This document shows, piece by piece, positions 1-8,443 of a DNA stretch of 64,000 nt (its first letter is position 1; every line of letters begins with the position of its first letter). The stretch spans positions 1-64,000 of the forward strand of contig DATMXS010000496.1 in assembly GCA_035561355.1 (NCBI GenBank), written 5' to 3'. Under the pieces are notes generated by a model. The model was given only the letters and a program-made list of their open reading frames with translations, searched no databases and was not told where the DNA came from. The position numbers and the translations under genes are program-made. The stretch is from DATMXS01 sp035561355. Its GTDB lineage: Bacteria; Acidobacteriota; Terriglobia; Bryobacterales; Bryobacteraceae.

Positions 1-178
1 CAGCGCGCTTCGGTTCGAGTCCGGTGATCTTCGCGAGCGTCTCGAAAATGCCGTCGATTTCCTTTCGGGTCTCGTCCGTTTCGGGGAGCTGGACAATGCG
101 CGTATCGCTCTGCGCGAGAGCCGAAGCGGCGAGGGCCGCCAATGCGAGGGCCGGCACGACGAACGTAAGGCGTTTCAT
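1..178 (-). CDS. Exported protein of unknown function, cut by the window edge
   Basis: Only the first 59 codons are present; the gene runs off the left edge. The start is ATG at 178. The N-terminus MKRLTFVVPALALAALAASALAQ is a textbook Sec signal: two positive residues, an alanine/leucine core and an A-x-A site before QSDTR. The mature part visible is polar (about DTRIVQLPETDETRKEIDG) and gives no recognisable family. Its start overlaps the stop of the upstream MFS gene by four bases (ATGA), so the two are probably co-transcribed and translationally coupled. The function is unknown from what can be seen. Confidence 0.75.
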   Translation of the reverse strand, partial: MKRLTFVVPALALAALAASALAQSDTRIVQLPETDETRKEIDGIFETLAKITGLEPKRA

Positions 179-1488
179 TCGATCTCCGATAGCGTGCGGC
201 GCGCCTGCACCCGGTACAGGGCGGCGGCGCCAAGCGCCAGGATGCCGCCGGCAAGTACTGTAAACCGGGGTCCGAGCGGACCCGCGAGCGCGCCCGCCAC
301 GAGGCTCCCGAGCGGACCGATCCCCACTACAGTCATCGAATACAGCGCCATGACGCGGCCGCGGTATTCGTCCGGAATGATGGTCTGAATCAAAGTGTTG
401 GCTGACGCATTCTGCCGCATGACGCTGAACCCGATTACCGGCATTACGGCCATCGAGAGCCAGAACGAGGGCGAAAACGCGAAAACGACGAAACTGACCC
501 CGAGCGTGAGCACCCCGTAGAAGATGACGTCCTTGAGCCCCGCGATTCTGCGCCTGCGCGCCAACACCAGTGTTCCCACCACCGCTCCAATCCCCATCGC
601 GCCCATCAGGAACCCGAGCCCGCGGGAACCGCGGCCGAAGATGCCTTCGGCGAAAACGGGCATAAGGACGAGCGCCGGCATTCCGGAAAGCGCGCCCGCC
701 GCAACGACCGTTAGCAAGGTCCGTATCGCTGGGGTCCGCCGCACGTATCGGAAGCCGTCCTTCAAGTGCTCCCAAGGTGAATCGGCAGTGCGCCGCACCA
801 CGGGCGGCAGCCGCATTGCCAGCAATGACGCGATCACCGCCAGAAAACTCAGCGCGTTGATCAGGAAGCAGACTCCTTCGCCCGCGGCAGCCACTGCCAG
901 GCCCGCCACGGCCGGCCCGATCACGCGCGCGGCGTTGAAGATCGCCGAGTTCAGCGAGATCGCGTTCAGGAGGTCATCCTTGCCTGTCATCTGCACGAGC
1001 AGCGATTGTCTGCCGGGCATGTCAAACGCGTTAATCATCCCCATTGCCGTCGCCAGAACGAGAACATGCCAAATCTGCACTTTCCCGCTGAGCGTCAGCA
1101 CAGCCAGCGTGAGGGCCTGCAACATCGCGAGCACCTGCGTCACTATAACGATGCGGTGGCGCGAGAAGCGGTCCGCCGCGAGGCCGCCGAAAGGCCCGAG
1201 AAGGAAGACGGGGAGTTGGGTGCAGAACCATGCCGCTCCGAGCAGTAGTTCAGACTGCGTGAGGCGATACACGAGCCAGCTCTGTGCGACAGTCTGCATG
1301 AACGTGCCGATCAGGGAGATGATCTGGCCGGCGACGAAGAGACGAAAGTTGCGATGGCTGAGGGCGCGGAAAATCTCGCGCCAGCCGCCGTCATCGCGCG
1401 CGACGGCGGGGACGGTGGAAGGCAGGGCTTCCGGTTCGCTCGAAAGTTCCTGGACGAGACCGCGGGGTTCCGGATCGGACAGCTTCAA
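175..1488 (-). CDS. MFS transporter, MFS_3 / EntS-type exporter
   Basis: Major facilitator superfamily permease of the inner membrane, probably a drug or siderophore-type exporter. The family core begins at the WREIFRALSHRNFRLF segment, the usual opening of MFS_3 proteins. The GGLAADRFSRHRI loop between helices 2 and 3 matches the MFS loop signature, and about 12 hydrophobic segments follow. The reading frame stays open to 1854 (559 aa), but those extra 120 or so residues do not look like a transporter and lie over a candidate small gene on the other strand. I therefore place the start at the TTG at 1488 (437 aa, normal for the family). This start is an inference, and GTG/TTG alternatives nearby cannot be excluded. 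The stop overlaps the next gene's start. The substrate cannot be read from sequence. Confidence 0.85.
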   Translation of the reverse strand: MKLSDPEPRGLVQELSSEPEALPSTVPAVARDDGGWREIFRALSHRNFRLFVAGQIISLIGTFMQTVAQSWLVYRLTQSELLLGAAWFCTQLPVFLLGPFGGLAADRFSRHRIVIVTQVLAMLQALTLAVLTLSGKVQIWHVLVLATAMGMINAFDMPGRQSLLVQMTGKDDLLNAISLNSAIFNAARVIGPAVAGLAVAAAGEGVCFLINALSFLAVIASLLAMRLPPVVRRTADSPWEHLKDGFRYVRRTPAIRTLLTVVAAGALSGMPALVLMPVFAEGIFGRGSRGLGFLMGAMGIGAVVGTLVLARRRRIAGLKDVIFYGVLTLGVSFVVFAFSPSFWLSMAVMPVIGFSVMRQNASANTLIQTIIPDEYRGRVMALYSMTVVGIGPLGSLVAGALAGPLGPRFTVLAGGILALGAAALYRVQARRTLSEIE

Positions 1489-1563
1489 GTTCCAGGATAA
1501 TGTAAAATCGGACAAGGGAACGCATCCGGCGGTCCAATCCAGTTGCAAGCAGGAGATTTTTCT

Positions 1564-1695
1564 TTGGCAGACGAAAAGCTTTACCGGGCCGTGTACGTGG
1601 GTAGCGGCACCTTCATCATCAGCAAGCCGAAGCGCAAGAAGATCAAGCAGCGCCAGAATCGGGTACGGAACCCGCAGCGCGGCGCCCGAGTGTAA
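1564..1695 (+). CDS. Candidate 43-aa basic microprotein
   Basis: A TTG-initiated frame of 43 codons is preceded by a good ribosome binding site (AGGAG, about 7 bases upstream). It is followed within 4 bases by a strong GC-rich hairpin at 1699-1721. The product starts (M)ADEKLYRAVYVGSGTF and ends in a lysine/arginine-rich tail with KPKRKKIKQRQN, quite unlike the arginine/proline-rich translations of random frames here. An AT-rich stretch with a TAAAAT hexamer about 60 bases upstream could be a -10 box. The tail suggests nucleic-acid or ribosome contact, but I recognise no family. It lies antisense to the open 5' extension of the MFS frame; both are unlikely to be coding. Confidence 0.5.
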   Translation: MADEKLYRAVYVGSGTFIISKPKRKKIKQRQNRVRNPQRGARV

Positions 1696-1698
1696 TAC

Positions 1699-1721
1699 GG
1701 GGCCGCGTTTCGCGGCTCCCC
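1699..1721 (+). terminator. GC-rich hairpin after the 43-aa frame
   Basis: Arms GGGGCCGCG and CGCGGCTCCCC around a TTT loop form a 9 to 10 bp stem with one bulged T, starting 4 bases past the TAA. No clear T-tract follows, so termination is inferred from position and stem strength. Confidence 0.4.
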
Positions 1722-2011
1722 CGCCTCCCCAGCAAACGGTAGCAAGCACGACAAGAGCGGCAGCCCCGGCAGTGAACTCGGACAAGTGGCCCGGCAGGGA
1801 GTCGAGACTCGTCATCAATACGGCACAATCACTCTCTCGCACAGGTTGGGACACCTATGCTCGAGCACCGTCGTCGACTCCCGATTTCTTCCGCCGAACG
1901 CAGGACGGCGAAGGGCCGCGGTTGATCTCGCATCACCGTCGACTCATGCCCACCTCGAAAGACAGCCCGCGTGCAGACGCGTCCGGGCTGCCTCTCGCGG
2001 CAAGTCAGGGA
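1722..2011. other. Non-coding gap with a terminator-like hairpin
   Basis: No convincing gene on either strand. Near 1963-1988 an AGCC...GGCT / CGCG...CGCG imperfect hairpin lies just past the stop of the minus-strand permease gene, followed on that strand by a short pyrimidine run (GTCTTTC). It may be that gene's terminator. Confidence 0.35.
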
Positions 2012-4396
2012 TCACTCCTCGCGTAGCGCGAGTAGTGGATCGACGCGGGCCGCCCGGCGGGCCGGTATGTAGGCTGCAGCCGCGCACACGGCGAGCAGGA
2101 AGGCCGAGGCCGCGGCGAACGTCGCCGGGTCCGTCGCGCTCACTCCGAACAGCATGCTGCGCATCAGCCCGGTGAGCGCCAATCCGCCCGCGATTCCAAT
2201 TGCAACGCCGATCACACCCAGCAGCAGGGCCTTGCCCACCACCATCCGCGCGATCTTGCCGCCTGCCGCGCCAAGCGCAATTCGGATGCCGATCTCATGC
2301 GTCCGCCGCGTGACCGAATACGAGATCACGCCGTAGATGCCCACCGACGCCAGCACCAGCGCGAGCAGCGCGAAGACGCCGAAAAGGGTCACAGACAGCC
2401 GGCGCGTGCTCGTCGAATGGGAAACGCTCTCGGCCAGCGTGTTGATGCCGGAGACGGGCACATCCTTATCGATCTCTTTCACGGCCGCGCGAACCGCGGG
2501 CGCCACCCGCATCGGATCGAACGTGGTCCTGACCACCAGCGTCATCCCTCCCGCGGCCTGCATTGCGTGCGGCAGGAAGTACTCAAAATCCGGGTCGTCC
2601 GCGAGCGAGGTGTTCCGCATGTCGGCGATCACTCCGGCTACAGTGACCATCGGTCCTCGCCTTCCGATGCCGAACCGCTTGCCGACCGGATCCTGGCCCG
2701 GCCAACACCGTCGCGCGAGACTCTCGTTGATGATCCCCACCAGCAGCGCTCCAGGCGCATCCCGCTCCGTGAAGAACCGCCCGCGCAGCAGCCGCACCTG
2801 CATGGTACTGAAGTAGTCCGGGTCTACCGTCCGGCCGAACGCGATGGTCTGGTCACCGGGACTCGGCGGCGGAGCGCCTTCCACAACGATATCGGCGCCG
2901 CTCTTCGCACCGCTGAACGGCAGGTGCGAGACCAGCCCGGCCCCCGTGACGCCCGGCATCGCCTTCACGCGCTGCACCACTGACTTGAAGAAGTTCGCGC
3001 GCGCGGCCTCCTGGGGATAGCTCGCCGCCGGTAACGCAAGTTCGGCGGTCAGAACGCCGGACGCATTGAAGCCGGGATTCACGGCCTGGAGCCGCGCGAG
3101 GCTGCGCATCGTGAGCGCCGCGCCGATTACAAGCAGCAGCGCCAGCACGACCTCTGCCACCACCAGCGCCGAGCGGAACCGAATCCGTCCCGCACTCTCC
3201 CCCGTTCCCCGCCCTTCCTTCAGGTGTCCGGCGACTCCGTCGCGCGCCGCCGCAACCGCCGGCGCGAGCCCGAAAAGGACCGTCGTGAGCAGCGTTGCCC
3301 CGGCCGTGAAGCCAAGCACCGGTAGGTTCACTCCCAGGTTGCGCAGGAATGGCAACGCAACCTCCGCGGCCACCAGCGCGCGAACCCCGCCCCACGCCAT
3401 GAGGACACCCAGCGCGGCCGCCACCGCGCCGAGCAGCGCGCTTTCCGTGAGCAGTTGACGCACGATTCGGCTGCGGCCTGCCCCGAGCGCCGCGCGGATA
3501 GCAATCTCCTTTTGCCGCACGCCTGCGCGCGCCAGCAACAGGTTCGCCACGTTTGCGCACGCAATCAGAAGCACCAGCGCCACCGCTACAGCCAGCACCA
3601 GGATGCTCGAACGCACGTTGCGCACCATGTGGTCGCGGACAATGACGACGCCCGCGCCCCAGTCCCGTGGGTACGGGTACTGCGCCAGCCATGCGCCGCA
3701 AAGGCTGTCGATGTCCGCCTGGGCCTGTTGGAGTGTGATTCCCCGTTTCAGCCGCGCGTACGTGCCCACCGCAGGCATTCCCGGAACGCGGGCGCCACTA
3801 TGTGCGATTGGCGTGAACACCTCGCCGGGCATGAGTTCGAAATCGGCGGGGAGGATCCCGATCACCGTGTAGTCTTGCCGGTCGAGAACGATGGATCGGC
3901 CGATGATGCCGCGCTCACCGCCGAAGCGGCGCTTCCACAGTCCATCGCTCAGGATGGCGACTTGCTGCGCCCCCGGCTTGTCTTCTTCAGGCAGGAAGTC
4001 GCGCCCGTTGGCGACCCGCCCGCCGATTACGGATAGAAAACTTGCCGAAACGCGCACCGTTCTCACGCGCTCCGGCAATTCCCCCGATGTGAGCGTGGCG
4101 GACCCGGGCGTGAACGCCGCCATCGCTTCGAACGACCGGTTCCGCGGGCGCCAGAACTCGACGAAGGTGTTGTACTCGACGAATGCGCCGTCGATCTTCA
4201 GGCGCGGGATCCTGGCGTGGATCGCAACCAGGCGCTCGGGGTCCTTGAACGGCAGCGGCCTGAGGAGGACGGCGTGAATGACGCTGAACATCGCCGTGTT
4301 GGCGCCGATGCCGAGTGCGAGCGTAAGAATTGCCGCCGCGAAAAGCCCGGGGTTACGGGCCATGTTACGAATCGCGAAGATGAAGTCCTTGCGCAT
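2012..4396 (-). CDS. ADOP-family FtsX/MacB-like permease
   Basis: Large inner-membrane permease of the acidobacterial duplicated orphan permease family. It has an N-terminal helix in NPGLFAAAILTLALGIGANTAMFS, then a long periplasmic MacB-type core domain. A first FtsX block of three helices follows (about residues 270-400, with CANVANLLLARAGVRQKEIAIRAALGAGR). A second periplasmic domain and a second FtsX block end near PARRAARVDPLLALREE. The duplicated domain plan and about 795 residues match the family. I start at ATG 4396 (MRKDFIFAIRNMARNPG), which has a GAGG site upstream; the longer frame to 4474 adds 26 unrelated residues. There is no ABC ATPase next to it. Members are thought to be MacB-like transport or mechanotransmission proteins, with substrate unknown. 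Confidence 0.9.
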   Translation of the reverse strand: MRKDFIFAIRNMARNPGLFAAAILTLALGIGANTAMFSVIHAVLLRPLPFKDPERLVAIHARIPRLKIDGAFVEYNTFVEFWRPRNRSFEAMAAFTPGSATLTSGELPERVRTVRVSASFLSVIGGRVANGRDFLPEEDKPGAQQVAILSDGLWKRRFGGERGIIGRSIVLDRQDYTVIGILPADFELMPGEVFTPIAHSGARVPGMPAVGTYARLKRGITLQQAQADIDSLCGAWLAQYPYPRDWGAGVVIVRDHMVRNVRSSILVLAVAVALVLLIACANVANLLLARAGVRQKEIAIRAALGAGRSRIVRQLLTESALLGAVAAALGVLMAWGGVRALVAAEVALPFLRNLGVNLPVLGFTAGATLLTTVLFGLAPAVAAARDGVAGHLKEGRGTGESAGRIRFRSALVVAEVVLALLLVIGAALTMRSLARLQAVNPGFNASGVLTAELALPAASYPQEAARANFFKSVVQRVKAMPGVTGAGLVSHLPFSGAKSGADIVVEGAPPPSPGDQTIAFGRTVDPDYFSTMQVRLLRGRFFTERDAPGALLVGIINESLARRCWPGQDPVGKRFGIGRRGPMVTVAGVIADMRNTSLADDPDFEYFLPHAMQAAGGMTLVVRTTFDPMRVAPAVRAAVKEIDKDVPVSGINTLAESVSHSTSTRRLSVTLFGVFALLALVLASVGIYGVISYSVTRRTHEIGIRIALGAAGGKIARMVVGKALLLGVIGVAIGIAGGLALTGLMRSMLFGVSATDPATFAAASAFLLAVCAAAAYIPARRAARVDPLLALREE

Positions 4397-4499
4397 AGAG
4401 GCCTCAGCGGCCTCATACGAGCGCCGCTTGTGGGTTTTGACACCTGAAGGTCCGAAGCGGTTCCAGGCAGGCACGTTTTGTGCCCGGTGGGGGCTTGGC

Positions 4500-5432
4500 T
4501 TACCAGCCGGCGCGCTCGATGAACTCCTTCGCCCTGCGCAGTTCGTCCATGGGGTCGGTCTTGAGCTCGCGCGTCACGTAGTTCTCAATGATCAGTGCGC
4601 CTTTGAACCCGGATTTCCGCAGGTTCCTAAAGCACTCGTTCAATTGGGCGCGTCCCTCGCCCGGCCGAACCTCGCGTCCCATCGCACCCGGAGTCTCCGG
4701 AAGAAGCGCATCTTTCACGTGCACGGAAGTCACACGGGAGACGAACTGTTCGAGCGCGCGGGAGGGCGACTCCACTCCGTAGATGACGAGGTTCGCGGGA
4801 TCGAAGTTGACGCCCACGCGCGCCACCGTGATCTTGTCCAGGAAGGCTGCAAGTTGCTCTCCTGTTTCCTGCCCTGTCTCCAGAGAAATCGTCACCCTCT
4901 TGCGAGCGGCGTAGCCCGCGATGTCGCTCACCGCCGCCAGCATTGCCTGGTACGCCGCATCCTCTGCGTTCTCCGGCAGAAACCCCATGTGAAACGTCAC
5001 GATCCTTGCGCCGATCCCTTCCGCAAAATCCACGCACTTTCGCGAGTACTCGAGGCGTTCCTTGATGAGGTGAAGCGGCCGGAACCCCACCGTCCGGACA
5101 ACGGTATCCCGGTCCTTGTAGCTTTCTCCGGCAAATACGGCCACCACCGAATCCGCCCGCATGCCGGTCGTTCGAAGCAGGTCCGCAAATTCCCTCACTC
5201 CCTCCGGCGTGTAGAACCGGTCGGGAAGCTTGCTCACCTGAACCGTATCCAGCCCGAGCGATTTCACCGCCCGAAGCGCCCGAAGCGGATCATCCTGCCC
5301 CGTGCAGCGCAGAAAGACACCGATTGGGTTACCGGGTTTCCCATTGGGCTGTGCGTTCATGGGCGACGCCTGTACAAGAATTCCCACCGCCGCGGAGCAA
5401 TACATTGCGTACTGAAGCGTTCGATTGGCCAC
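4500..5432 (-). CDS. Sugar-phosphate isomerase/epimerase-like TIM-barrel protein
   Basis: AP-endonuclease-2 fold (xylose-isomerase-like) protein of 310 aa. Barrel-strand motifs of the family are visible: ARIVTFHMGF, RVTISLETGQETGE, VGVNFDPANLVIYG, VTSVHVKDALLP and GALIIENYV. These give the His/Glu/Asp metal-site pattern usual for this superfamily. The GTG start at 5432 is chosen because AAAGGAGC stands 7 bases before it. The first 28 residues are moderately hydrophobic (AMYCSAAVGILVQASPMNA) and may be a weak signal or anchor; an internal ATG at residue 25 is the alternative. The exact sugar substrate is unknown. It lies 81 bases downstream of an aldo/keto reductase on the same strand, so the two could share a carbohydrate pathway. 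Confidence 0.85.
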   Translation of the reverse strand: MANRTLQYAMYCSAAVGILVQASPMNAQPNGKPGNPIGVFLRCTGQDDPLRALRAVKSLGLDTVQVSKLPDRFYTPEGVREFADLLRTTGMRADSVVAVFAGESYKDRDTVVRTVGFRPLHLIKERLEYSRKCVDFAEGIGARIVTFHMGFLPENAEDAAYQAMLAAVSDIAGYAARKRVTISLETGQETGEQLAAFLDKITVARVGVNFDPANLVIYGVESPSRALEQFVSRVTSVHVKDALLPETPGAMGREVRPGEGRAQLNECFRNLRKSGFKGALIIENYVTRELKTDPMDELRRAKEFIERAGW

Positions 5433-5513
5433 TCACAAGCTCCTTTCGAAGCAACGATTCTACGGCATTCGTGAATCGGCGAGGGACCGCCGTCCCGGAT
5501 TCACCGGAAGCGA

Positions 5514-6464
5514 TCAGGCACTGGCGCCATCCAACTCCCGAATGTCCTCCTCCGGCAAGGTCAGGTGGACCGACTTGATGAGGCTGTCCAGTTGTGATCG
5601 CCTGGTCGCACTGGCGATGGGCGCGGTCACCCCTTCACGCGCCATCAGCCAGGCGAGCGCCACTTCCGCTGGTGTCGCGCCGTGGCGGGCGGAGACGTCG
5701 TCGAGCGCCTTGAGAATCAGATAGCCCCGCTCGTTTAGGTATGCGGTCATCTTCGCGCCCCGCTTGCTCTTGTTGAGATCTGCCTGCGAGCGGTACTTAC
5801 CAGACAGAAACCCTGAGGCGAGGCTGTAATACGTAATGACGCCGAGCCCTTCCTTGATCGCCAGATCGCGCAGGGGTCCGTCGAACTTTTTGCGGTCATA
5901 CAAGTTGTATTCCGGCTGCAGCGTTTCGTAGCGCGGCAAGCCGGTCCTGGCGGCGACGTCCAGCGATTCGCGCAATTGTTCGGCGTCGAGGTTGGAGGTG
6001 CCGATCGCACGCACCTTGCCTTGCCTCAGCAACTTGTCATAGGCCCCGAGCGTTTCCTCGTACGGCGTTTCGGGATCGGGCCAGTGCGACTGGTAAAGAT
6101 CGATCCGATCGATCTGAAGCCGGCGCAGTGAATCTTCCGCCGCCTGCATGATCCAACGCTCCGTGAGCCCCTTCCGGCCGGGGCCGAGATTGCCGCCGAC
6201 TTTCGTGAAGATCAGGACCCGGTCCCGCTTGGATGGGTTGGCCTTGAGCCACTGGCCGATAATAGTCTCCGACTCGCCCCCGGTGTGTCCCTCCACCCAG
6301 GTTGAATACACGTCGGCTGTGTCGATTGCGTTGAAGCCTGCATCCACAAACCGGTCGAGCAAGTCAAAGCCGGTCTTCTGATCGACCGTCCACCCAAACA
6401 CATTGCCGCCAAACACCAGCGGCGCAATCTCCAATCCTGTATTCCCGAGACGGCGTAGGTTCAT
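5514..6464 (-). CDS. Aldo/keto reductase
   Basis: NAD(P)H-dependent oxidoreductase of the aldo/keto reductase superfamily, 316 aa, cytosolic. The catalytic tetrad is complete: Asp48 and Tyr53 in IDTADVY, Lys88 in IFTKVGG, His127 in LYQSHWPD. The N-terminal MNLRRLGNTGLEIAPLVFGG hairpin and the C-terminal ATRRSQLDSLIKSVHLTLPEED cofactor segment are typical. It looks closest to the YajO/Tas-like group of bacterial AKRs, judged by the TGGESETIIGQWLK stretch. Substrate specificity cannot be assigned. It lies upstream of the isomerase-like gene on the same strand. Confidence 0.92.
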   Translation of the reverse strand: MNLRRLGNTGLEIAPLVFGGNVFGWTVDQKTGFDLLDRFVDAGFNAIDTADVYSTWVEGHTGGESETIIGQWLKANPSKRDRVLIFTKVGGNLGPGRKGLTERWIMQAAEDSLRRLQIDRIDLYQSHWPDPETPYEETLGAYDKLLRQGKVRAIGTSNLDAEQLRESLDVAARTGLPRYETLQPEYNLYDRKKFDGPLRDLAIKEGLGVITYYSLASGFLSGKYRSQADLNKSKRGAKMTAYLNERGYLILKALDDVSARHGATPAEVALAWLMAREGVTAPIASATRRSQLDSLIKSVHLTLPEEDIRELDGASA

Positions 6465-6548
6465 CTCTCAAGCCTCCCGGCGGACCCTCTCCGCCCGCTT
6501 CTTCTATGATGACCGGGGAATCCGGTCCCATGCAGACTACGGCGTAAT

Positions 6549-7904
6549 TTAACGCCCGCCGAGCGGCGGGTACATCGCCGCCGGGCGGTCGAGGGCAATC
6601 TGCTCGACGTCGGTCCAGAGCACGTATTCGGGGCGCTGACGGCCATTGACGAAGGTCAGCATGCCGGCATTCCGCTGGCCGAGGTCGCCGGCGCACTCAA
6701 GTTGCAGTGCCTTGCCGCTGTGCAGAGTCACCCTGGATCGCTGTGCGCCGCGCTCTTCTGGGCCGGGGAGCACGATCGAGGCGATCAGGCCGAAGGGGAT
6801 GGTGTAGTCTACGCCTCCAGACGGGGCATCGAGCGTCTCAGTGAACTCGCTCTCGTCGAGGTCGTAGACCAGCCGGCCGGTGAGGCGACGGCCGTCGCGG
6901 GTGGTGACGCTGCCCGTGAGCGGGCCCCCGGGCGGGAAGTCGTCATACGCGGGGCCGCTGCCGCCGGGGCTGAACTCGACGCGCTCGAAGGCGTCCCAGG
7001 AGACCAGCACACGACCGTAGCGCGGGTCGTCGACGTAAGCCCCGCGATTGTCTTGGCCGACTGCGCGGGCACCGGAGAGCACGAACTCGCGGCCGTCGAG
7101 CAGCATCACCAGGGAGCTGTCGCGCGAGTTGCGCGCGATGGAGCGGATGGCGTCAAAACGCATGCTGCGCTCACCGCCGGCGGTGTGGCCGGCGAGTTCG
7201 TCGGAGCCGACGCACTTCTCCCGGTCCCACTGGACGAAGCCGGCGAACTCGTCGCCCTGCCGCGTGCGTACCGAGCCGTAAAGGCGGTCGGGCGCGGCAC
7301 CGAGCCGGGAGGTTGGCAGGAGTTCGATCGCGCGGATTCGGAGACTGTCGAGGTCGGTCACACCCCGCGTGCCGTCCCACACTCGCACGCCGTCGTCGAA
7401 GTCGCTGGCCGAGAAGCGGTAGAGGTCGAACACGGTCCCGCTCTTGAGAGTCACCCGCACATCGCGGCCACTCGCCTCGATGCGCGCGATGTCGCCGAAG
7501 CGCGCCATGAAAAGCCGGCCGAGGTCGATGGGGCGCTCCCGTTGGATAATCTCGACCCCAAAGATCTCAATCGGGCGGCGCTCCTTTGGCAGCCGCTCGG
7601 GCGGTACGTGGGCGACCCATGGGTTCTCCTTCTTGGCGCCATTGAAGTAGTCGCCCCAGAACGCCTCCTCGCCGCCTCCCCAGCGCAGCCGCCCCTCGTA
7701 CGTGACGCCGTCAATGGTCGTGATGCGGCCGTGAAGGAAGCTCGGGTGGGCCTCCTCTGCCGCCGTCGCCGTCGGGGCGGTGGCCGCGGGCGATGTCGGC
7801 GTGGCGGTGTTGACGTCCCGCTTGAGTGCCCGGTAGCCTACGGCGAGGGCCAGGAGCACGAACACGGTGGCGAACGCCCCGCCGGCGACCGTGCCTCTGT
7901 TCAT
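6549..7904 (-). CDS. Membrane-anchored protein with three internal repeats, function unknown
   Basis: A 451-aa protein with one N-terminal membrane segment (about residues 8-25, GAFATVFVLLALAVGYRAL) and an Ala/Thr/Pro linker. The large outer domain carries three related units that open HGRITTIDGVTYEGRLRW (about 58), YGSVRTRQGDEFAGFVQW (about 208) and TGSVTTRDGRRLTGRLVY (about 330). Each has the form G-x-[VI]-x-T-x-[DQ]-G and is followed by an acidic strand and a hydrophobic F/I-x-x-I element. That suggests repeated small beta domains. I do not recognise a family. The start is supported by GAGAG about 6 bases upstream. It may be periplasmic, with its binding role unknown. Confidence 0.75.
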   Translation of the reverse strand: MNRGTVAGGAFATVFVLLALAVGYRALKRDVNTATPTSPAATAPTATAAEEAHPSFLHGRITTIDGVTYEGRLRWGGGEEAFWGDYFNGAKKENPWVAHVPPERLPKERRPIEIFGVEIIQRERPIDLGRLFMARFGDIARIEASGRDVRVTLKSGTVFDLYRFSASDFDDGVRVWDGTRGVTDLDSLRIRAIELLPTSRLGAAPDRLYGSVRTRQGDEFAGFVQWDREKCVGSDELAGHTAGGERSMRFDAIRSIARNSRDSSLVMLLDGREFVLSGARAVGQDNRGAYVDDPRYGRVLVSWDAFERVEFSPGGSGPAYDDFPPGGPLTGSVTTRDGRRLTGRLVYDLDESEFTETLDAPSGGVDYTIPFGLIASIVLPGPEERGAQRSRVTLHSGKALQLECAGDLGQRNAGMLTFVNGRQRPEYVLWTDVEQIALDRPAAMYPPLGGR

Positions 7905-8443
7905 AACCGGCTCTCAGCAGAAGACACGAAACTCAAGCCGCAAAGGCCCGACTTGGGATAGCCGGTATTCATCGTTTCACCCACAGGTTGATGCAGACTC
8001 AGCATCGCAATGTACTTTACCATGCCAAGTAGTCCAAGACAAGACCAGCGAAGCGCCCGTGATCGGTCTCCCATGTCGGCGCAGGTAGACGGAAAGTGAC
8101 GCGCTGGCGCCCCGGTCGGACTTCACTGTCCGCGCCGCTCACTTGACGCCCTCTTGTTGCTATGCTGCTCCGTCGTGGCAGTCGATGATTCCTGGAACGC
8201 CAAACAATTGCCCACAGGATTCGGTCGCGGCGATGGAACTTCTGATCACACCCTGCTCTGCTCGGCGCTCGCGTTCGCTCAGAGCGGCGGCGGCTCGCTG
8301 CCCTTGCAAACTTCCTGGCCCGACCGCCTGGAACGAAACCGACTGGGATCGATACCTGAACTGGATGCGTCCCCCAGGTTGCCCTTGGTCTCTTCCTTGA
8401 GTGCCGACACGTGCAACTGTTGCACGCTGGAGTTACCGTGCGC
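7905..8443. other. 539-base gap without a supported gene
   Basis: Open frames here (up to 153 codons) have no recognisable sequence, no good ribosome binding site and the Arg/Pro/Ser bias of shadow frames. The only structure seen is a perfect palindrome at 8410-8426. Confidence 0.5.
8410..8426. terminator. Perfect 7-bp inverted repeat downstream of the second ADOP gene
   Basis: CGTGCAA-CTG-TTGCACG, 18 bases past the end of the minus-strand permease gene. No T-run follows, so it could equally be an RNA-stabilising stem or an operator. Confidence 0.35.

Noticed and set aside
1..40. T-loop-like GGTTCGAGTCC at the window edge
   Set aside because: It lies inside the exported-protein frame and no cloverleaf fits.
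1489..1854. N-terminal extension of the MFS transporter
   Set aside because: Its translation has no membrane-protein family features and covers the better supported small plus-strand frame.
6702..7961. Open frame of 419 codons on the plus strand
   Set aside because: It is antisense to the triple-repeat protein. The minus-strand frame has a membrane segment, internal repeats and a ribosome binding site; this one has none.
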